From JABMNT01 sp048262255 (GTDB lineage Bacteria; Pseudomonadota; Alphaproteobacteria; Rhodospirillales; Casp-alpha2), in contig JBLXFH010000001.1 of the NCBI GenBank assembly GCA_048262255.1, positions 434,001 to 498,000 on the forward strand: 64,000 nt of DNA, given 5' to 3'. The notes below the pieces were generated by a model. It ran no database searches. It was not told the DNA's origin and worked only from the letters and a program-made list of their open reading frames with translations. The first letter of the stretch is position 1. Each line of letters starts with the position of its first letter. The translations under genes were made by a program, and so were the position numbers. Positions 25,219 through 33,818 of the stretch are shown here, one piece after another.

Positions 25219-26499
25219 TCACAGGCTCATTTCCAGAATGTCGAGCCCGACATTGCGGTCGAGCAGATAAATCAGGCCGTTTTGATCCACATCCACATCA
25301 TTGGATTGCGGTGCAATTTCATCGCCCAGGGGCTCGGGCATGAAATGGGCAACCTCTTTCGGTTTTTTCGGATCCGCCACATCGACCACCCGCAAGCCGC
25401 CTGCAAACCAGGTTAGATAAACCAGGGTTGAATCCATTTTTTCCCGGAACTGGTGGGCGCCAAAACGCGCGCCCGAACGGCTCCAGGGGCAATCCATTTC
25501 ACTCACGTCAAAAGCTGAGATGGCATGAATATTCGCCAGATCCGTGATATCAAAGACCCACATGAAGGCATGCAGGGCGCCTGGTGAATGGGTGTGTTCT
25601 TCATCCACGCCAACCGCGATGCGGCGCCCGTCGATCAATTCCGGCAACGGCAGCACCGTATGTGTCGGTTCGGGAAACGGCGGATGATAGTTATGGCTGC
25701 CGATGACTTTCGGAGCCGTCATATCGCGGGCATCCAGCACATGGAATCCCGCATGCCAGCAGGCTGCCCACAGTTCATCTCCAACCCGCATGGCGTGATG
25801 CAGGCGGTTGCCATATCCGCTCCAGGTTGGTGTTTCACCACCTGCCAGATGTTGGCCCGGCATCCACCAGCGTGAGACCTCAACCGGTTTTTGCGGATTG
25901 GAAATATCGTAGGTGACCAGAATATTGCCGATATATCCCTCCATCTCCGTCGAGATATAGGCGTAGTTTTCATCCACATCGAAACGATGCACACCAAACC
26001 CGAAGGTTTTGGTATCACTCAACAAACGCGGGTTGGACTTATCTGAAATGTCATAAATGCGAAAGCCGCCTTCGTGATAACCGCGCTCTCGGGCTTCATC
26101 CAGTTCGGCAATCTGGTCCACCTTGCAACCCAGGTCATCGGCCACTTCTGCATCCGTCGGCGCTCTTCCCAGGGCGCTTTGCAGGCGGGCGCGAATTTCC
26201 GGCAACTTGTCGCCTCGGCGCAGATGATGGCGGTTGTTCTGCTCCACATTGGTATACATGAGATCACCGACAACCCGCACCTTGTGAGTATGCGAATAGG
26301 AATCCGGCAGCGTGATAGCGGCGACAATTTTCGGCTGGCGCGGATCGCGCACGTCGATAATCGTGGTGCCGTGCGGTGGTTTCATATGGCCCACATAAGC
26401 GTAACCTCCCTCAACCACCACCTGCCCGCCACCTGCAATGTCCAGGTGTCCGAGCCGCCGGATGTTTCGGGCCAGTTCAAAATCAAACGTTTTCTGCAT
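25219..26499 (-). CDS. LVIVD-repeat beta-propeller-like protein
   Basis: 426 aa, cytoplasmic by the absence of a signal peptide. Repeated blades of the form x-x-x-I-x-D-I-S/V-x-D-P-x-x-P-x (for example Y-D-I-S-N-P-Q-K-P, V-D-V-A-D-P-K-K-P) identify LVIVD repeats. An odd insert at about residues 105-137 (L-G-R-A-P-T-D-A-E-V-A-D-D-L-G) looks like the sigma-70 region 3 helix motif, which is why some relatives are misnamed sigma factors. Many His, Glu and Trp residues are conserved-looking, so ligand binding is plausible. It lies 9 bases after tctA in the same operon. Confidence 0.8.
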   Translation of the reverse strand: MQKTFDFELARNIRRLGHLDIAGGGQVVVEGGYAYVGHMKPPHGTTIIDVRDPRQPKIVAAITLPDSYSHTHKVRVVGDLMYTNVEQNNRHHLRRGDKLPEIRARLQSALGRAPTDAEVADDLGCKVDQIAELDEARERGYHEGGFRIYDISDKSNPRLLSDTKTFGFGVHRFDVDENYAYISTEMEGYIGNILVTYDISNPQKPVEVSRWWMPGQHLAGGETPTWSGYGNRLHHAMRVGDELWAACWHAGFHVLDARDMTAPKVIGSHNYHPPFPEPTHTVLPLPELIDGRRIAVGVDEEHTHSPGALHAFMWVFDITDLANIHAISAFDVSEMDCPWSRSGARFGAHQFREKMDSTLVYLTWFAGGLRVVDVADPKKPKEVAHFMPEPLGDEIAPQSNDVDVDQNGLIYLLDRNVGLDILEMSL

Positions 26500-26508
26500 G
26501 ATATTCTT

Positions 26509-28032
26509 TCAGATTTTCAGCGCATCTTGCGCGGCTTTGCGCTTGCGACGGTGATCAAGATAAACAGGTGTCAGAATGGACAGGGCCAGCCCCACCCATA
26601 AAACATTGCCGAGATCGGACGAGAACAGGACCATCATATCGCCGTCCGATTTTTTCAGGGCGCGTAGGAAATAGGTTTCCAGCAAGGGCCCCAGAATAAC
26701 ACCGATGAGGATGGCCGCCACATGATACCCGGTCTTGCGGGCGATATAGCCGATCACCCCGAAGGCCAGCCCCAGATACAGATCGAACAGATATTCGCGG
26801 GGCACAAATGAACCGACCAGGGTGAAGGCGATGATCACTGGCGCCATGTAAACCGTGCGCGCCAGAGTGACCCGCGACATATAACGTGACAGCGGCAGGA
26901 TGGTCAGGATCATCAGCGCATAAGTCACGGCCATGGCCATGAACACCCCGTAGGCCAGTTCCGGCTGATCGAAAAACAGGCTCGGGCCGAAATTGACACC
27001 ATGGTACTGCAGCACCACCAGCATGATCGCCGCCGTCGCGCCACCCGGAATGCCCAGAATGAGCAACGGAATCAGGGTACCCGAGGTGACGCCATTGTTG
27101 GCCGATTCCGGCGCTATCAGACCTTCCGGATGGCCGGTACCGTAAAGCTCGGGCGTTTTCGAATAGGTTCTTGATTGCTGATAGGCGACAAACGACGCAA
27201 TCGACGCGCCAGCGCCCGGAATGACCCCGATCACCAAACCGATCAAAGAATTCCAGGTGATATGCCACCATTTCCTAAGCGCGATAAACGTGCCCTCCAA
27301 TGTCGCTCCCCAGCCGGGCTTGGCCATGGTCTCCCGGCCTTCATCCGTCAGGATTGAAGATTTTTCAATAATGATAAACGCCTCGGAGACGGCGAACAGG
27401 CCGACCAGCGCCGGGATCAGGGGAACCCCGTCGTAAAGCTCGAGAAACCCCATGGTGCCGCGCGGCGTGGCGTAGACCACGTCGGTCCCGATACCGCCGA
27501 TCATCAACCCCAGAAAACCGGCGATCAGGCCTTTCAGGGTATCGCGTGCGGCAATGGAAGCGATCAGCGAAATGCCAAACAGCATGACGACAATCATCTC
27601 GACCGAATGCATATAATAACCCACTTCCGCCAGGATCGGCATGGCGGCGAGAGCAATGATGGTGGTCAGCAAGCCGCCAAAGGTCGACGCAACAAACGAC
27701 ATGGCCAGCGCCTGCTGTCCACGTCCCTGCTTGGTCATGGGATAACCGTCAAGCGGCGTTGCGGCAGCCCCTGCGGTGCCCGGAATGTTGACCAGAATGG
27801 CCGGAATGCCGGCGCCCATGCGCGATGCGCAGTAAAGCGCAATCATGAAGACAAGGCCCACTTCCACTTCCATGGACAGGGTCAGCGGCAACAAAATGAT
27901 GATCGTGTTTGCGGCGCTGAAACCAGGAATCCCGCCAACCACCAGGCCCAGGAAAATCGTTGGGATGATCACCCACCAGAACGACAGCGTGTGCAGGGTC
28001 AGATCAACAAAGAACGGCAGATCAACTTCCAT
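26509..28032 (-). CDS. Tripartite tricarboxylate transporter large permease (TctA)
   Basis: 507 aa with about twelve membrane segments. The TctA signature is present: G-x-x-x-G-x-x-P-G-x-(S/T)-A in the first segment (G-G-I-P-G-F-S-A-A-N-T) and again at G-V-I-P-G-A-G-A-S-I-A. It forms the ion-coupled permease core with TctB and receives substrate from TctC. The start overlaps the tctB end by 11 bases. Confidence 0.94.
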   Translation of the reverse strand: MEVDLPFFVDLTLHTLSFWWVIIPTIFLGLVVGGIPGFSAANTIIILLPLTLSMEVEVGLVFMIALYCASRMGAGIPAILVNIPGTAGAAATPLDGYPMTKQGRGQQALAMSFVASTFGGLLTTIIALAAMPILAEVGYYMHSVEMIVVMLFGISLIASIAARDTLKGLIAGFLGLMIGGIGTDVVYATPRGTMGFLELYDGVPLIPALVGLFAVSEAFIIIEKSSILTDEGRETMAKPGWGATLEGTFIALRKWWHITWNSLIGLVIGVIPGAGASIASFVAYQQSRTYSKTPELYGTGHPEGLIAPESANNGVTSGTLIPLLILGIPGGATAAIMLVVLQYHGVNFGPSLFFDQPELAYGVFMAMAVTYALMILTILPLSRYMSRVTLARTVYMAPVIIAFTLVGSFVPREYLFDLYLGLAFGVIGYIARKTGYHVAAILIGVILGPLLETYFLRALKKSDGDMMVLFSSDLGNVLWVGLALSILTPVYLDHRRKRKAAQDALKI

Positions 28033-28531
28033 TGGTCAAAACCATTTCCATGAAGGTCTCAAAGGGGCCACGCGGGAACCGGGTTTCGAAGGCAAAGATA
28101 AACAATGCATACCCCCCCAGCGACAAACCCGCCGACAAGGCCGCGATAAAACCTTTACTTTGTCCCTTGTTCAGCACCGTCATCGACAGAAACAGGAAAA
28201 AGAAGGTGGTGATGGTAAAGCCGCCCCACTCGATCAAGATGGCGTAACCGATCGTAATGAAAAACAGAGCCAGACGCCCCGATGTCAAATCGACGACGGA
28301 GAACAGGGATGAAAAATCAAAAACGACTTCGCCGCGCAGCACCGCCAGACCGGTCTTGATGAAAAAAACCGTACAGAGGGCCAGCAGGACGGCGCCGATG
28401 AAAAAGGCGCTGACCTGGGCCGTCCAGGGCGAGTCAATAATTGTGGAGAAGAAATAAAGGGTAAAGAGGGTGCCCGCGACGGGTAAGATCAATTCCCCGC
28501 CCACCGAGCGTTTTTCGCTGTTCTCGTTCAT
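28022..28531 (-). CDS. Tripartite tricarboxylate transporter small permease (TctB)
   Basis: 169 aa with four hydrophobic segments, matching the TctB family in size and topology. It is located between tctC and tctA in the standard order tctC-tctB-tctA. Confidence 0.88.
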   Translation of the reverse strand: MNENSEKRSVGGELILPVAGTLFTLYFFSTIIDSPWTAQVSAFFIGAVLLALCTVFFIKTGLAVLRGEVVFDFSSLFSVVDLTSGRLALFFITIGYAILIEWGGFTITTFFFLFLSMTVLNKGQSKGFIAALSAGLSLGGYALFIFAFETRFPRGPFETFMEMVLTNGS

Positions 28532-28595
28532 TTAATTTACGCTCATTCCGTAGACATACAGATATTCAAGGTTTGACTCTGCAAAGCGAAAAACA

Positions 28596-28629
28596 CCGGG
28601 ACCGAACACTACTGTCTGTTCGATCCCGG
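28596..28629 (-). promoter_or_regulatory. Strong intercistronic hairpin between tctC and tctB
   Basis: 13-base arms (28596-28608 and 28617-28629) pair with one mismatch around an 8-base loop. No T tract follows, so it is more likely an RNA-processing or 3'-stabilising hairpin, or a partial attenuator, that raises binding-protein levels over the permease, a common design in binding-protein transporters. Confidence 0.55.
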
Positions 28630-28657
28630 GCACCAGAGAGCCAAAAGTATCCTGTTA

Positions 28658-29677
28658 TCAGGTTTTGCCACTCAACAGAGATTTGTAGCGTTCGCCGATT
28701 TCCAGAATTTCCTTGGTGTACTTTTCACAATCCGCAATGCCCCCCGGATTGAGATATGCCATTTCCCCCTTCGCTTTCTTATAACCTTCAATAAATTCAG
28801 GATCGTCAAAGACCTTGAAAAAGGTGTCCTGCAGAATCTTGAACCGGTCTGGATATTTGTCGATTGCCGCCTTGTGGATTCCAAAGGCCCGGGCCGACAG
28901 CAGCGGCGGCGTCTTCATACCAAAATGATCGTTCATGGTTGGTGCATGATCGAGACGCTCACCCAGCTTGTTCTTTTCATCAAAGACCAGCAGGGTGCGG
29001 ACAGACGTATGTTTGGCGGCAACTGAACCGGACGTCAAAACACTGAAATCAACCTCGCCCGTAACCGCCCCGGCAATGGTATTCTTGCCACCCGACAACG
29101 GGATCAGATTGAACTCAACCCCAACTTTCTCACCCAATGCCAGAATACCCACGGACGCCGGATGCGCCATGCGGCTGGTGCCGACATTCAGTTTGCGTTT
29201 CTTGCCTTCGGCCACGATGTCATCAATGGACATGAACTTGCTTTTCTTGCCGACGAAAACACAGCCCGGATCCGTATCCACCTGACCAAAATAGACGTAG
29301 TCGCTGACCTTGAAGTTTTCCGGCGCCTTAACAACCCAGTTCAGCAGCTCCGGACCCATATTGCCGAAAATCAGATTATGACAATCGGCTTCCCGCTTGC
29401 CCATGTAAACTTCATAACCCACACGGCCGGATGCACCTGGGAAATAACCCGGTTCAAATTTTGTATTCAGATAATTTTTCCAGACGTTGGCAAAGGCCCG
29501 GAAATTCCGGTCAGCCCCGCCGCCTTCACGCGTTGGAATAATAACATCGATATTATGGTCCGGGAACGTTGCGGCGCGGGCGCTGTTGAACGGTTTGGCG
29601 CCGAGCGCACCAGCACCTGCGACGGCCGCCGTGCCCATCAAAAAATCACGGCGTGTTGGTTTCCAACTGTTGGTCAT
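28658..29677 (-). CDS. Tat-exported substrate-binding protein, TctC/Bug family
   Basis: 339 aa from ATG 29677 (GGGAGGA six bases upstream; the frame continues to 29794 without a good start). The N-terminus carries a twin-arginine signal (T-R-R-D-F-L-M-G, residues 8-15) and an Ala-rich hydrophobic stretch, so the protein is exported folded. The periplasmic binding domain follows the Bug/TctC pattern. The ligand is unknown; the neighbours (FAH, RraA, ectoine genes) suggest an organic acid or compatible-solute derivative. Confidence 0.88.
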   Translation of the reverse strand: MTNSWKPTRRDFLMGTAAVAGAGALGAKPFNSARAATFPDHNIDVIIPTREGGGADRNFRAFANVWKNYLNTKFEPGYFPGASGRVGYEVYMGKREADCHNLIFGNMGPELLNWVVKAPENFKVSDYVYFGQVDTDPGCVFVGKKSKFMSIDDIVAEGKKRKLNVGTSRMAHPASVGILALGEKVGVEFNLIPLSGGKNTIAGAVTGEVDFSVLTSGSVAAKHTSVRTLLVFDEKNKLGERLDHAPTMNDHFGMKTPPLLSARAFGIHKAAIDKYPDRFKILQDTFFKVFDDPEFIEGYKKAKGEMAYLNPGGIADCEKYTKEILEIGERYKSLLSGKT

Positions 29678-29837
29678 TGAATCCTCCCAAATTCGTTTGA
29701 ATACGACAAACAAACGCTTATTTGCGCTTTTCGCTTGCCTGTTTAACAGGAGGCAATCGTAACCAAAAATTGAAATGGTCGTCAATTCAACCAATAAACT
29801 TATTTTTTCTTTTAAAATCAGTTATTTAAATTTAAAT

Positions 29838-29848
29838 TGGTCTAACCA
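29838..29848. promoter_or_regulatory. Putative GntR/FCD operator
   Basis: TGGTCTAACCA fits the FadR-subfamily operator pattern T-N-G-T-N3-A-C-N-A and lies 30 bases before the GntR start, in the AT-rich divergent region with tctC. It probably serves autoregulation and/or control of the tct operon. Confidence 0.5.
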
Positions 29849-29878
29849 TTATTAATTATTGGTTTGGTTCGGGCATAG

Positions 29879-30586
29879 ATGACAACAGAAAGCGAACAGC
29901 GCGTCCTAAATCATCTCAGGCGTATTATTCATCTCGGTCATTATCCGGAAGGCTCCCGGCTGCCGACGGAACGCGAACTGGCAGCCGAACTCGCCATCGG
30001 ACGCGGCCCTATCCGGCGCGCCCTCGCCGCCCTTGAAGCAGAAGGACAGATCAGCCGGCATGTGGGTCAGGGGACCTTTGTCGGCAGCCGTCCGGCGGTC
30101 GCCCATCCACAGCCGACCGGACCGTTCATGAATCCGGCAAGCCCCGCCGATATCATGGAAACCCGACTGATCATCGAGCCCCGACTGGCGGCGATGGCGG
30201 CGGCGCGCGCCTCGGAAGAAGACATCAGCTATTTACGTCTGTGCACCACCAAAAGCGAGGCCGCCGAGACCTGGACAGCGTGGGACCGCTGGGACGCCAC
30301 CTTTCACCGCACTATCGCGCTCGCGGCGCACAACACCATGCTGGCCGATTTTATTGAACTGATTAACAAGGCGCGCCGTAACCCATATGGATCCCGCGCC
30401 CGCAGAGCGGCAAAAGGTTCGGAATGGCGAGCCACTCTCATACGCCAGCACCGCGATATCGTCGATGCCCTTGCCAGCCGCGACCCGCAGGGAGCCGCCA
30501 TGGCCATGCGCCATCATCTAACCTATATCGAGGAGCAGTTTTTTGGCGACCCCGACGGCATGTCGGGGATCACCGAGGGCTTGTAA
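29879..30586 (+). CDS. GntR-family (FadR/FCD) transcriptional regulator
   Basis: 235 aa. An N-terminal winged helix (residues 1-70, G-S-R-L-P-T-E-R-E-L-A-A-E-L) is followed by an FCD effector domain of helices with the metal-binding pattern D-x-x-F-H (W-D-A-T-F-H) and C-terminal H-x-x-H-type residues. FCD regulators respond to organic acids. It is divergent from tctCBA and convergent with doeB, so it probably controls one or both. It is not the MocR-type EnuR normally linked to ectoine catabolism. Confidence 0.9.
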   Translation: MTTESEQRVLNHLRRIIHLGHYPEGSRLPTERELAAELAIGRGPIRRALAALEAEGQISRHVGQGTFVGSRPAVAHPQPTGPFMNPASPADIMETRLIIEPRLAAMAAARASEEDISYLRLCTTKSEAAETWTAWDRWDATFHRTIALAAHNTMLADFIELINKARRNPYGSRARRAAKGSEWRATLIRQHRDIVDALASRDPQGAAMAMRHHLTYIEEQFFGDPDGMSGITEGL

Positions 30587-30595
30587 TGCCGTGGC

Positions 30596-31591
30596 TCAGC
30601 TAACCCCAATCATGCAGATAAAATCCCCGCTTTTGATCAGCCCCGGGAAATGCCGTCCGGCATATACACCGTCAACGCCAGCCTGATAGACAACAGGCGC
30701 CACACCAGTCCGTTCCATATTGTAAATGCGGGCCACGACGTCGCCCTTCCTGACCGGAGCCCCCAATGCCATACAGGGTTCGAACAGCCCCGTATCGCGC
30801 GATGTGACGTAGCAGGCCGGGTCGGGCATATCGAGATCCACCGATGGATCAAGAACCGGCGACCCTGTCAAATTTCCCGAATGGATCAGGAAATTGCGCA
30901 CCCCCTTTTTGGCGATGGCTGCTGTTTCGGCGCTGACCGTGCCGCCGCCGCCAAGTTCCGTCGAAACAAACACCTTGCCCATATCTTCCGCCGCCGTGTC
31001 GTACATACCCACGGCATCAAGTTCCAGCAACATCAGCGAATACGGCGCGTTAAAGGCTTTCATGGCGGCGATGCAACGGGCTTCCTGGGCTTTGTCCGAC
31101 AAGCGATGGGCGCAAGCAAAAGGAACAAACTCAAGTGTCCGGCCACCGGAATGAATATCCAGAACAAAATCGGCCATGGGCAGCAGGGTGCGCTGGAAAT
31201 AATCGGCTATTTTTTCGGTGACGCCGCCGTTCGGTCGTCCCGGAAAGGCCCGGTTCATATTGCCGCCATCAATGGGCGATGTGCGCCTGCCGACACGAAA
31301 AGCCGGGGCATTCATCATCGGTATGATAATCACCCGGCCCGAAACATCTTCGGCCCGGAGCCCGTTCGCCAGATCAAGCAGGGCGACAGGGCCTTCATAT
31401 TCATCGCCATGATTGGCCCCACTCAGCAACGCCGTCGGACCGTCGCCGTTCCGGATCACGGTAATCGGGATCAGTTCCGCGCCCCAGGCGGAGTCGTCGT
31501 GGGAGTGGGGCAGGATCAAATGGCCGTGCTGGACACCGTCTTTTTCATAATCAACATCCGTAGAAATGGGGTTTGCGCGCAACTCATCCAT
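30596..31591 (-). CDS. doeB: N-acetyl-diaminobutyrate deacetylase (DoeB/EutE-like, AstE-AspA family)
   Basis: 331 aa. The succinylglutamate desuccinylase / aspartoacylase fold is shown by the zinc motif G-A-N-H-G-D-E-Y-E-G (H-x-x-E) and the second His in D-I-H-S-G-G. It directly follows the ectoine hydrolase gene with a 3-base gap, the doeAB arrangement. DoeB releases acetate from N-acetyl-L-2,4-diaminobutyrate after ectoine ring opening. Confidence 0.88.
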   Translation of the reverse strand: MDELRANPISTDVDYEKDGVQHGHLILPHSHDDSAWGAELIPITVIRNGDGPTALLSGANHGDEYEGPVALLDLANGLRAEDVSGRVIIIPMMNAPAFRVGRRTSPIDGGNMNRAFPGRPNGGVTEKIADYFQRTLLPMADFVLDIHSGGRTLEFVPFACAHRLSDKAQEARCIAAMKAFNAPYSLMLLELDAVGMYDTAAEDMGKVFVSTELGGGGTVSAETAAIAKKGVRNFLIHSGNLTGSPVLDPSVDLDMPDPACYVTSRDTGLFEPCMALGAPVRKGDVVARIYNMERTGVAPVVYQAGVDGVYAGRHFPGLIKSGDFICMIGVS

Positions 31592-31594
31592 CGC

Positions 31595-32782
31595 TCAATC
31601 CTTGATCATCAGCTTGCGCGGGGTATCCGTGAAAGACACCGCGCCGGTTTCGGTGATGCGGATCGGCTCGGTGATCTCCAATCCGCCATCGTCCAGCCAC
31701 AGGGCTGGCATGAAATGGATGCACATGCCCGGCTGCAGCTCGGTTTTATCACCGGACCGCAAGCTCAGGGTTCTCTCCCCCCAATCCGGCGGATAGGACA
31801 TACCGATGGAATAACCGGTTCGGCTGTCTTTCTCGAACCCATGCTGACGCAGCGTCGAAAAAAAAGCCATGGCCACATCTTCCGCAAGATTTCCGGGCTT
31901 GGCTTTTTCCAGTCCGGCGGCAATGCCGTCGAGCACCGCGGCTTCCGCATCCAGATATTTCTGTGGTGGTTTTCCCAGAAAAATGGTCCGCGACTGCGGG
32001 CAATGGTAGCGGCGATGGCAACCGGCAATCTCGAAAAACGTACCTTCACCCGCCTTTAGCTCCCGTTCATCCCAGGTCAGATGCGCCGCCGTGGCGTCCA
32101 TGCCCGACGGCAGCATCGGCGCAATGGCCGGGTAGTCACCACCATGGCCGTCCGCCCCCATAATGGCCGTGTGATAAATTTCGGCAACCAGTTCATTTTT
32201 TTTCAGTCCCGGTTCGATAATCTCGAAAATCCGTGCATGCATGGCCTCGACAATCCGCGCCGCGCGATTCATATATTCGATTTCCTGCGGCGACTTGATA
32301 ATCCGCTGCCAATTCACAAGCCCCGTTGCATCCTGGAATTTTGCGTTGGGTAAATTCATATGCAGGGATGCGTAACAGGCGGCAGAAAAATAGTAGTTGT
32401 CCATCTCAACACCAATCTGAAGCGCCCCCCAACCGCGCGCTTCGATCACGCCGGCGAGAAAATCCATGGGATGGCGTTCCGTCGACTGCACATAAAAATC
32501 TTCGTAGCCGATGATATTGGCGTCATTCATATGAACCGTCCGTATGGCGCCCGGCGCATCCATGCCGCGCCCGAACCACACCGGTTCTCCGGTCTCCGCC
32601 AGCAAAACGCATTGATGGGTATAAAACGACCAGCCATCATAACCACTCAGCCAGGCCATATTCGACGGGTCGGAGACGATCATCAACTCAATGCCGGCTT
32701 TCGCCATGGCGGTTCGGGTCTTGGCGATACGCGCGTCATATTCATCGCGCTGGAAATTGATGATGACGTCTTGTTCGGGCAT
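31595..32782 (-). CDS. doeA: Ectoine hydrolase DoeA (M24 family)
   Basis: 395 aa from ATG 32782 (GGAGG eight bases upstream; a TTG at 32809 is not needed). A creatinase-N domain is followed by an M24 pita-bread domain. The strings S-N-M-A-W-L-S-G-Y-D-G-W-S-F-Y, Q-S-T-E-R-H-P-M-D and G-V-E-M-D-N-Y-Y-F-S-A-A match the ectoine hydrolase subgroup as I know it. The enzyme opens the ectoine ring to N-acetyl-diaminobutyrate. The usual companions doeC, doeD, asnC-type regulator and TRAP/ABC ectoine transporter are absent here. Confidence 0.9.
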   Translation of the reverse strand: MPEQDVIINFQRDEYDARIAKTRTAMAKAGIELMIVSDPSNMAWLSGYDGWSFYTHQCVLLAETGEPVWFGRGMDAPGAIRTVHMNDANIIGYEDFYVQSTERHPMDFLAGVIEARGWGALQIGVEMDNYYFSAACYASLHMNLPNAKFQDATGLVNWQRIIKSPQEIEYMNRAARIVEAMHARIFEIIEPGLKKNELVAEIYHTAIMGADGHGGDYPAIAPMLPSGMDATAAHLTWDERELKAGEGTFFEIAGCHRRYHCPQSRTIFLGKPPQKYLDAEAAVLDGIAAGLEKAKPGNLAEDVAMAFFSTLRQHGFEKDSRTGYSIGMSYPPDWGERTLSLRSGDKTELQPGMCIHFMPALWLDDGGLEITEPIRITETGAVSFTDTPRKLMIKD

Positions 32783-32915
32783 CTCGGGCGCCTCCGTACA
32801 GAGCTTCAAAAAACCACATTAACCCTTAAATATCCGGAAATGCATGCTAAAACTTGCCTGAACCGCTATTCAAGAATTCCCCTGGCTTTTCCAGCCCTTT
32901 TTCAGGAGATAAATC

Positions 32916-33818
32916 GTGACTGTACCCACTTCCCCGCGTCTTGGCTTCATCGGACTTGGCCTCATGGGTGGCCCTATGGCCATGAATATGCTGGCGGCGG
33001 GAACGCCGCTCACCGTCTGGAACCGCTCTTCCGGGGCCACAAATCTGGCAGCTGAAAAAGGCGCCCAGGTCGCCGCATCACCAGCCGAAGTGGCGAGCCA
33101 AAGCGATATTGTTTTTTCCTGCCTGTTCAATGCGTCTGTGGCGGAAGAGGTCCTGTTTGGCCCGAACGGTGTTGCCGAAAGCGCCAAGGAAGGCTCGATA
33201 TTTGTTGATCTGTCGACCCTCGACCCCCAGACCACAAAGGAGCTGGCGGCCCGGTTGCTCGCGACCTGTGGCATGCGCTGGGTCGATGCACCGATCAGCG
33301 GCGGCGTTTCCGGGGCCAAAGATGGCACCCTGATTATTCTGGCCGGTGGCGACGAAGCCGATGTGGCCGCCGTTCGGGCCGTCGCCGGGCCCATGTGCGC
33401 CCGGGTTGAATATCTGGGAGAGCTCGGGTTTGGCCAGTTCGGCAAGCTGTGCAACCAGATGCTGGTCGGCTGCAACCGGCTGGTTGTCGCGGAAATGGTC
33501 TTGCTGTCTGACAAGATGGGTTTTGATTCAACGCGGCTACCCGATATATTAAACGGCGCACTTGGCGATTCGCAGATTTTGCAGAAAGACGGCCCCTTCA
33601 TGATCAACCGCGATTACCAGCCGCGCGGTCGCTGTCAGAACATGATCAAGGATATGAATTCCATCATGTCACTGGCCCGCTCACTAAATACGGGCTTGCC
33701 GTTCACCGGACTGGCGCAGGAAATCTGGCGGCTGCATGCCGGGCATGGGTATTTGCAGGAAGATGGCGCATCGGTGATGGACTTTTACGACCCGCCTGAA
33801 GGTAAAGACAAAGCTTAA
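32916..33818 (+). CDS. NAD(P)-dependent beta-hydroxyacid dehydrogenase (3-hydroxyisobutyrate dehydrogenase family)
   Basis: 300 aa with a GTG start after CAGGAG. Rossmann motif G-F-I-G-L-G-L-M-G-G-P-M at the N-terminus, substrate loop D-A-P-I-S-G-G-V-S-G-A, and catalytic Lys in F-G-K-L-C-N-Q. It oxidises a beta-hydroxyacid or reduces the semialdehyde; relatives include tartronate-semialdehyde reductase. It is divergent from doeA, so a role in the neighbouring catabolic set is possible. Confidence 0.9.
   Translation: MTVPTSPRLGFIGLGLMGGPMAMNMLAAGTPLTVWNRSSGATNLAAEKGAQVAASPAEVASQSDIVFSCLFNASVAEEVLFGPNGVAESAKEGSIFVDLSTLDPQTTKELAARLLATCGMRWVDAPISGGVSGAKDGTLIILAGGDEADVAAVRAVAGPMCARVEYLGELGFGQFGKLCNQMLVGCNRLVVAEMVLLSDKMGFDSTRLPDILNGALGDSQILQKDGPFMINRDYQPRGRCQNMIKDMNSIMSLARSLNTGLPFTGLAQEIWRLHAGHGYLQEDGASVMDFYDPPEGKDKA

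Noticed and set aside
25219..26499. RNA polymerase sigma-70 factor
   Set aside because: Only one short helix motif resembles sigma region 3; the rest is LVIVD repeats and no region 2 or 4 is present.
30650..32059. Long plus-strand open frame (469 codons) across doeB and doeA
   Set aside because: It is antisense to two well-recognised genes, has no ribosome-binding site and reads as His/Arg/Gln-rich shadow sequence.
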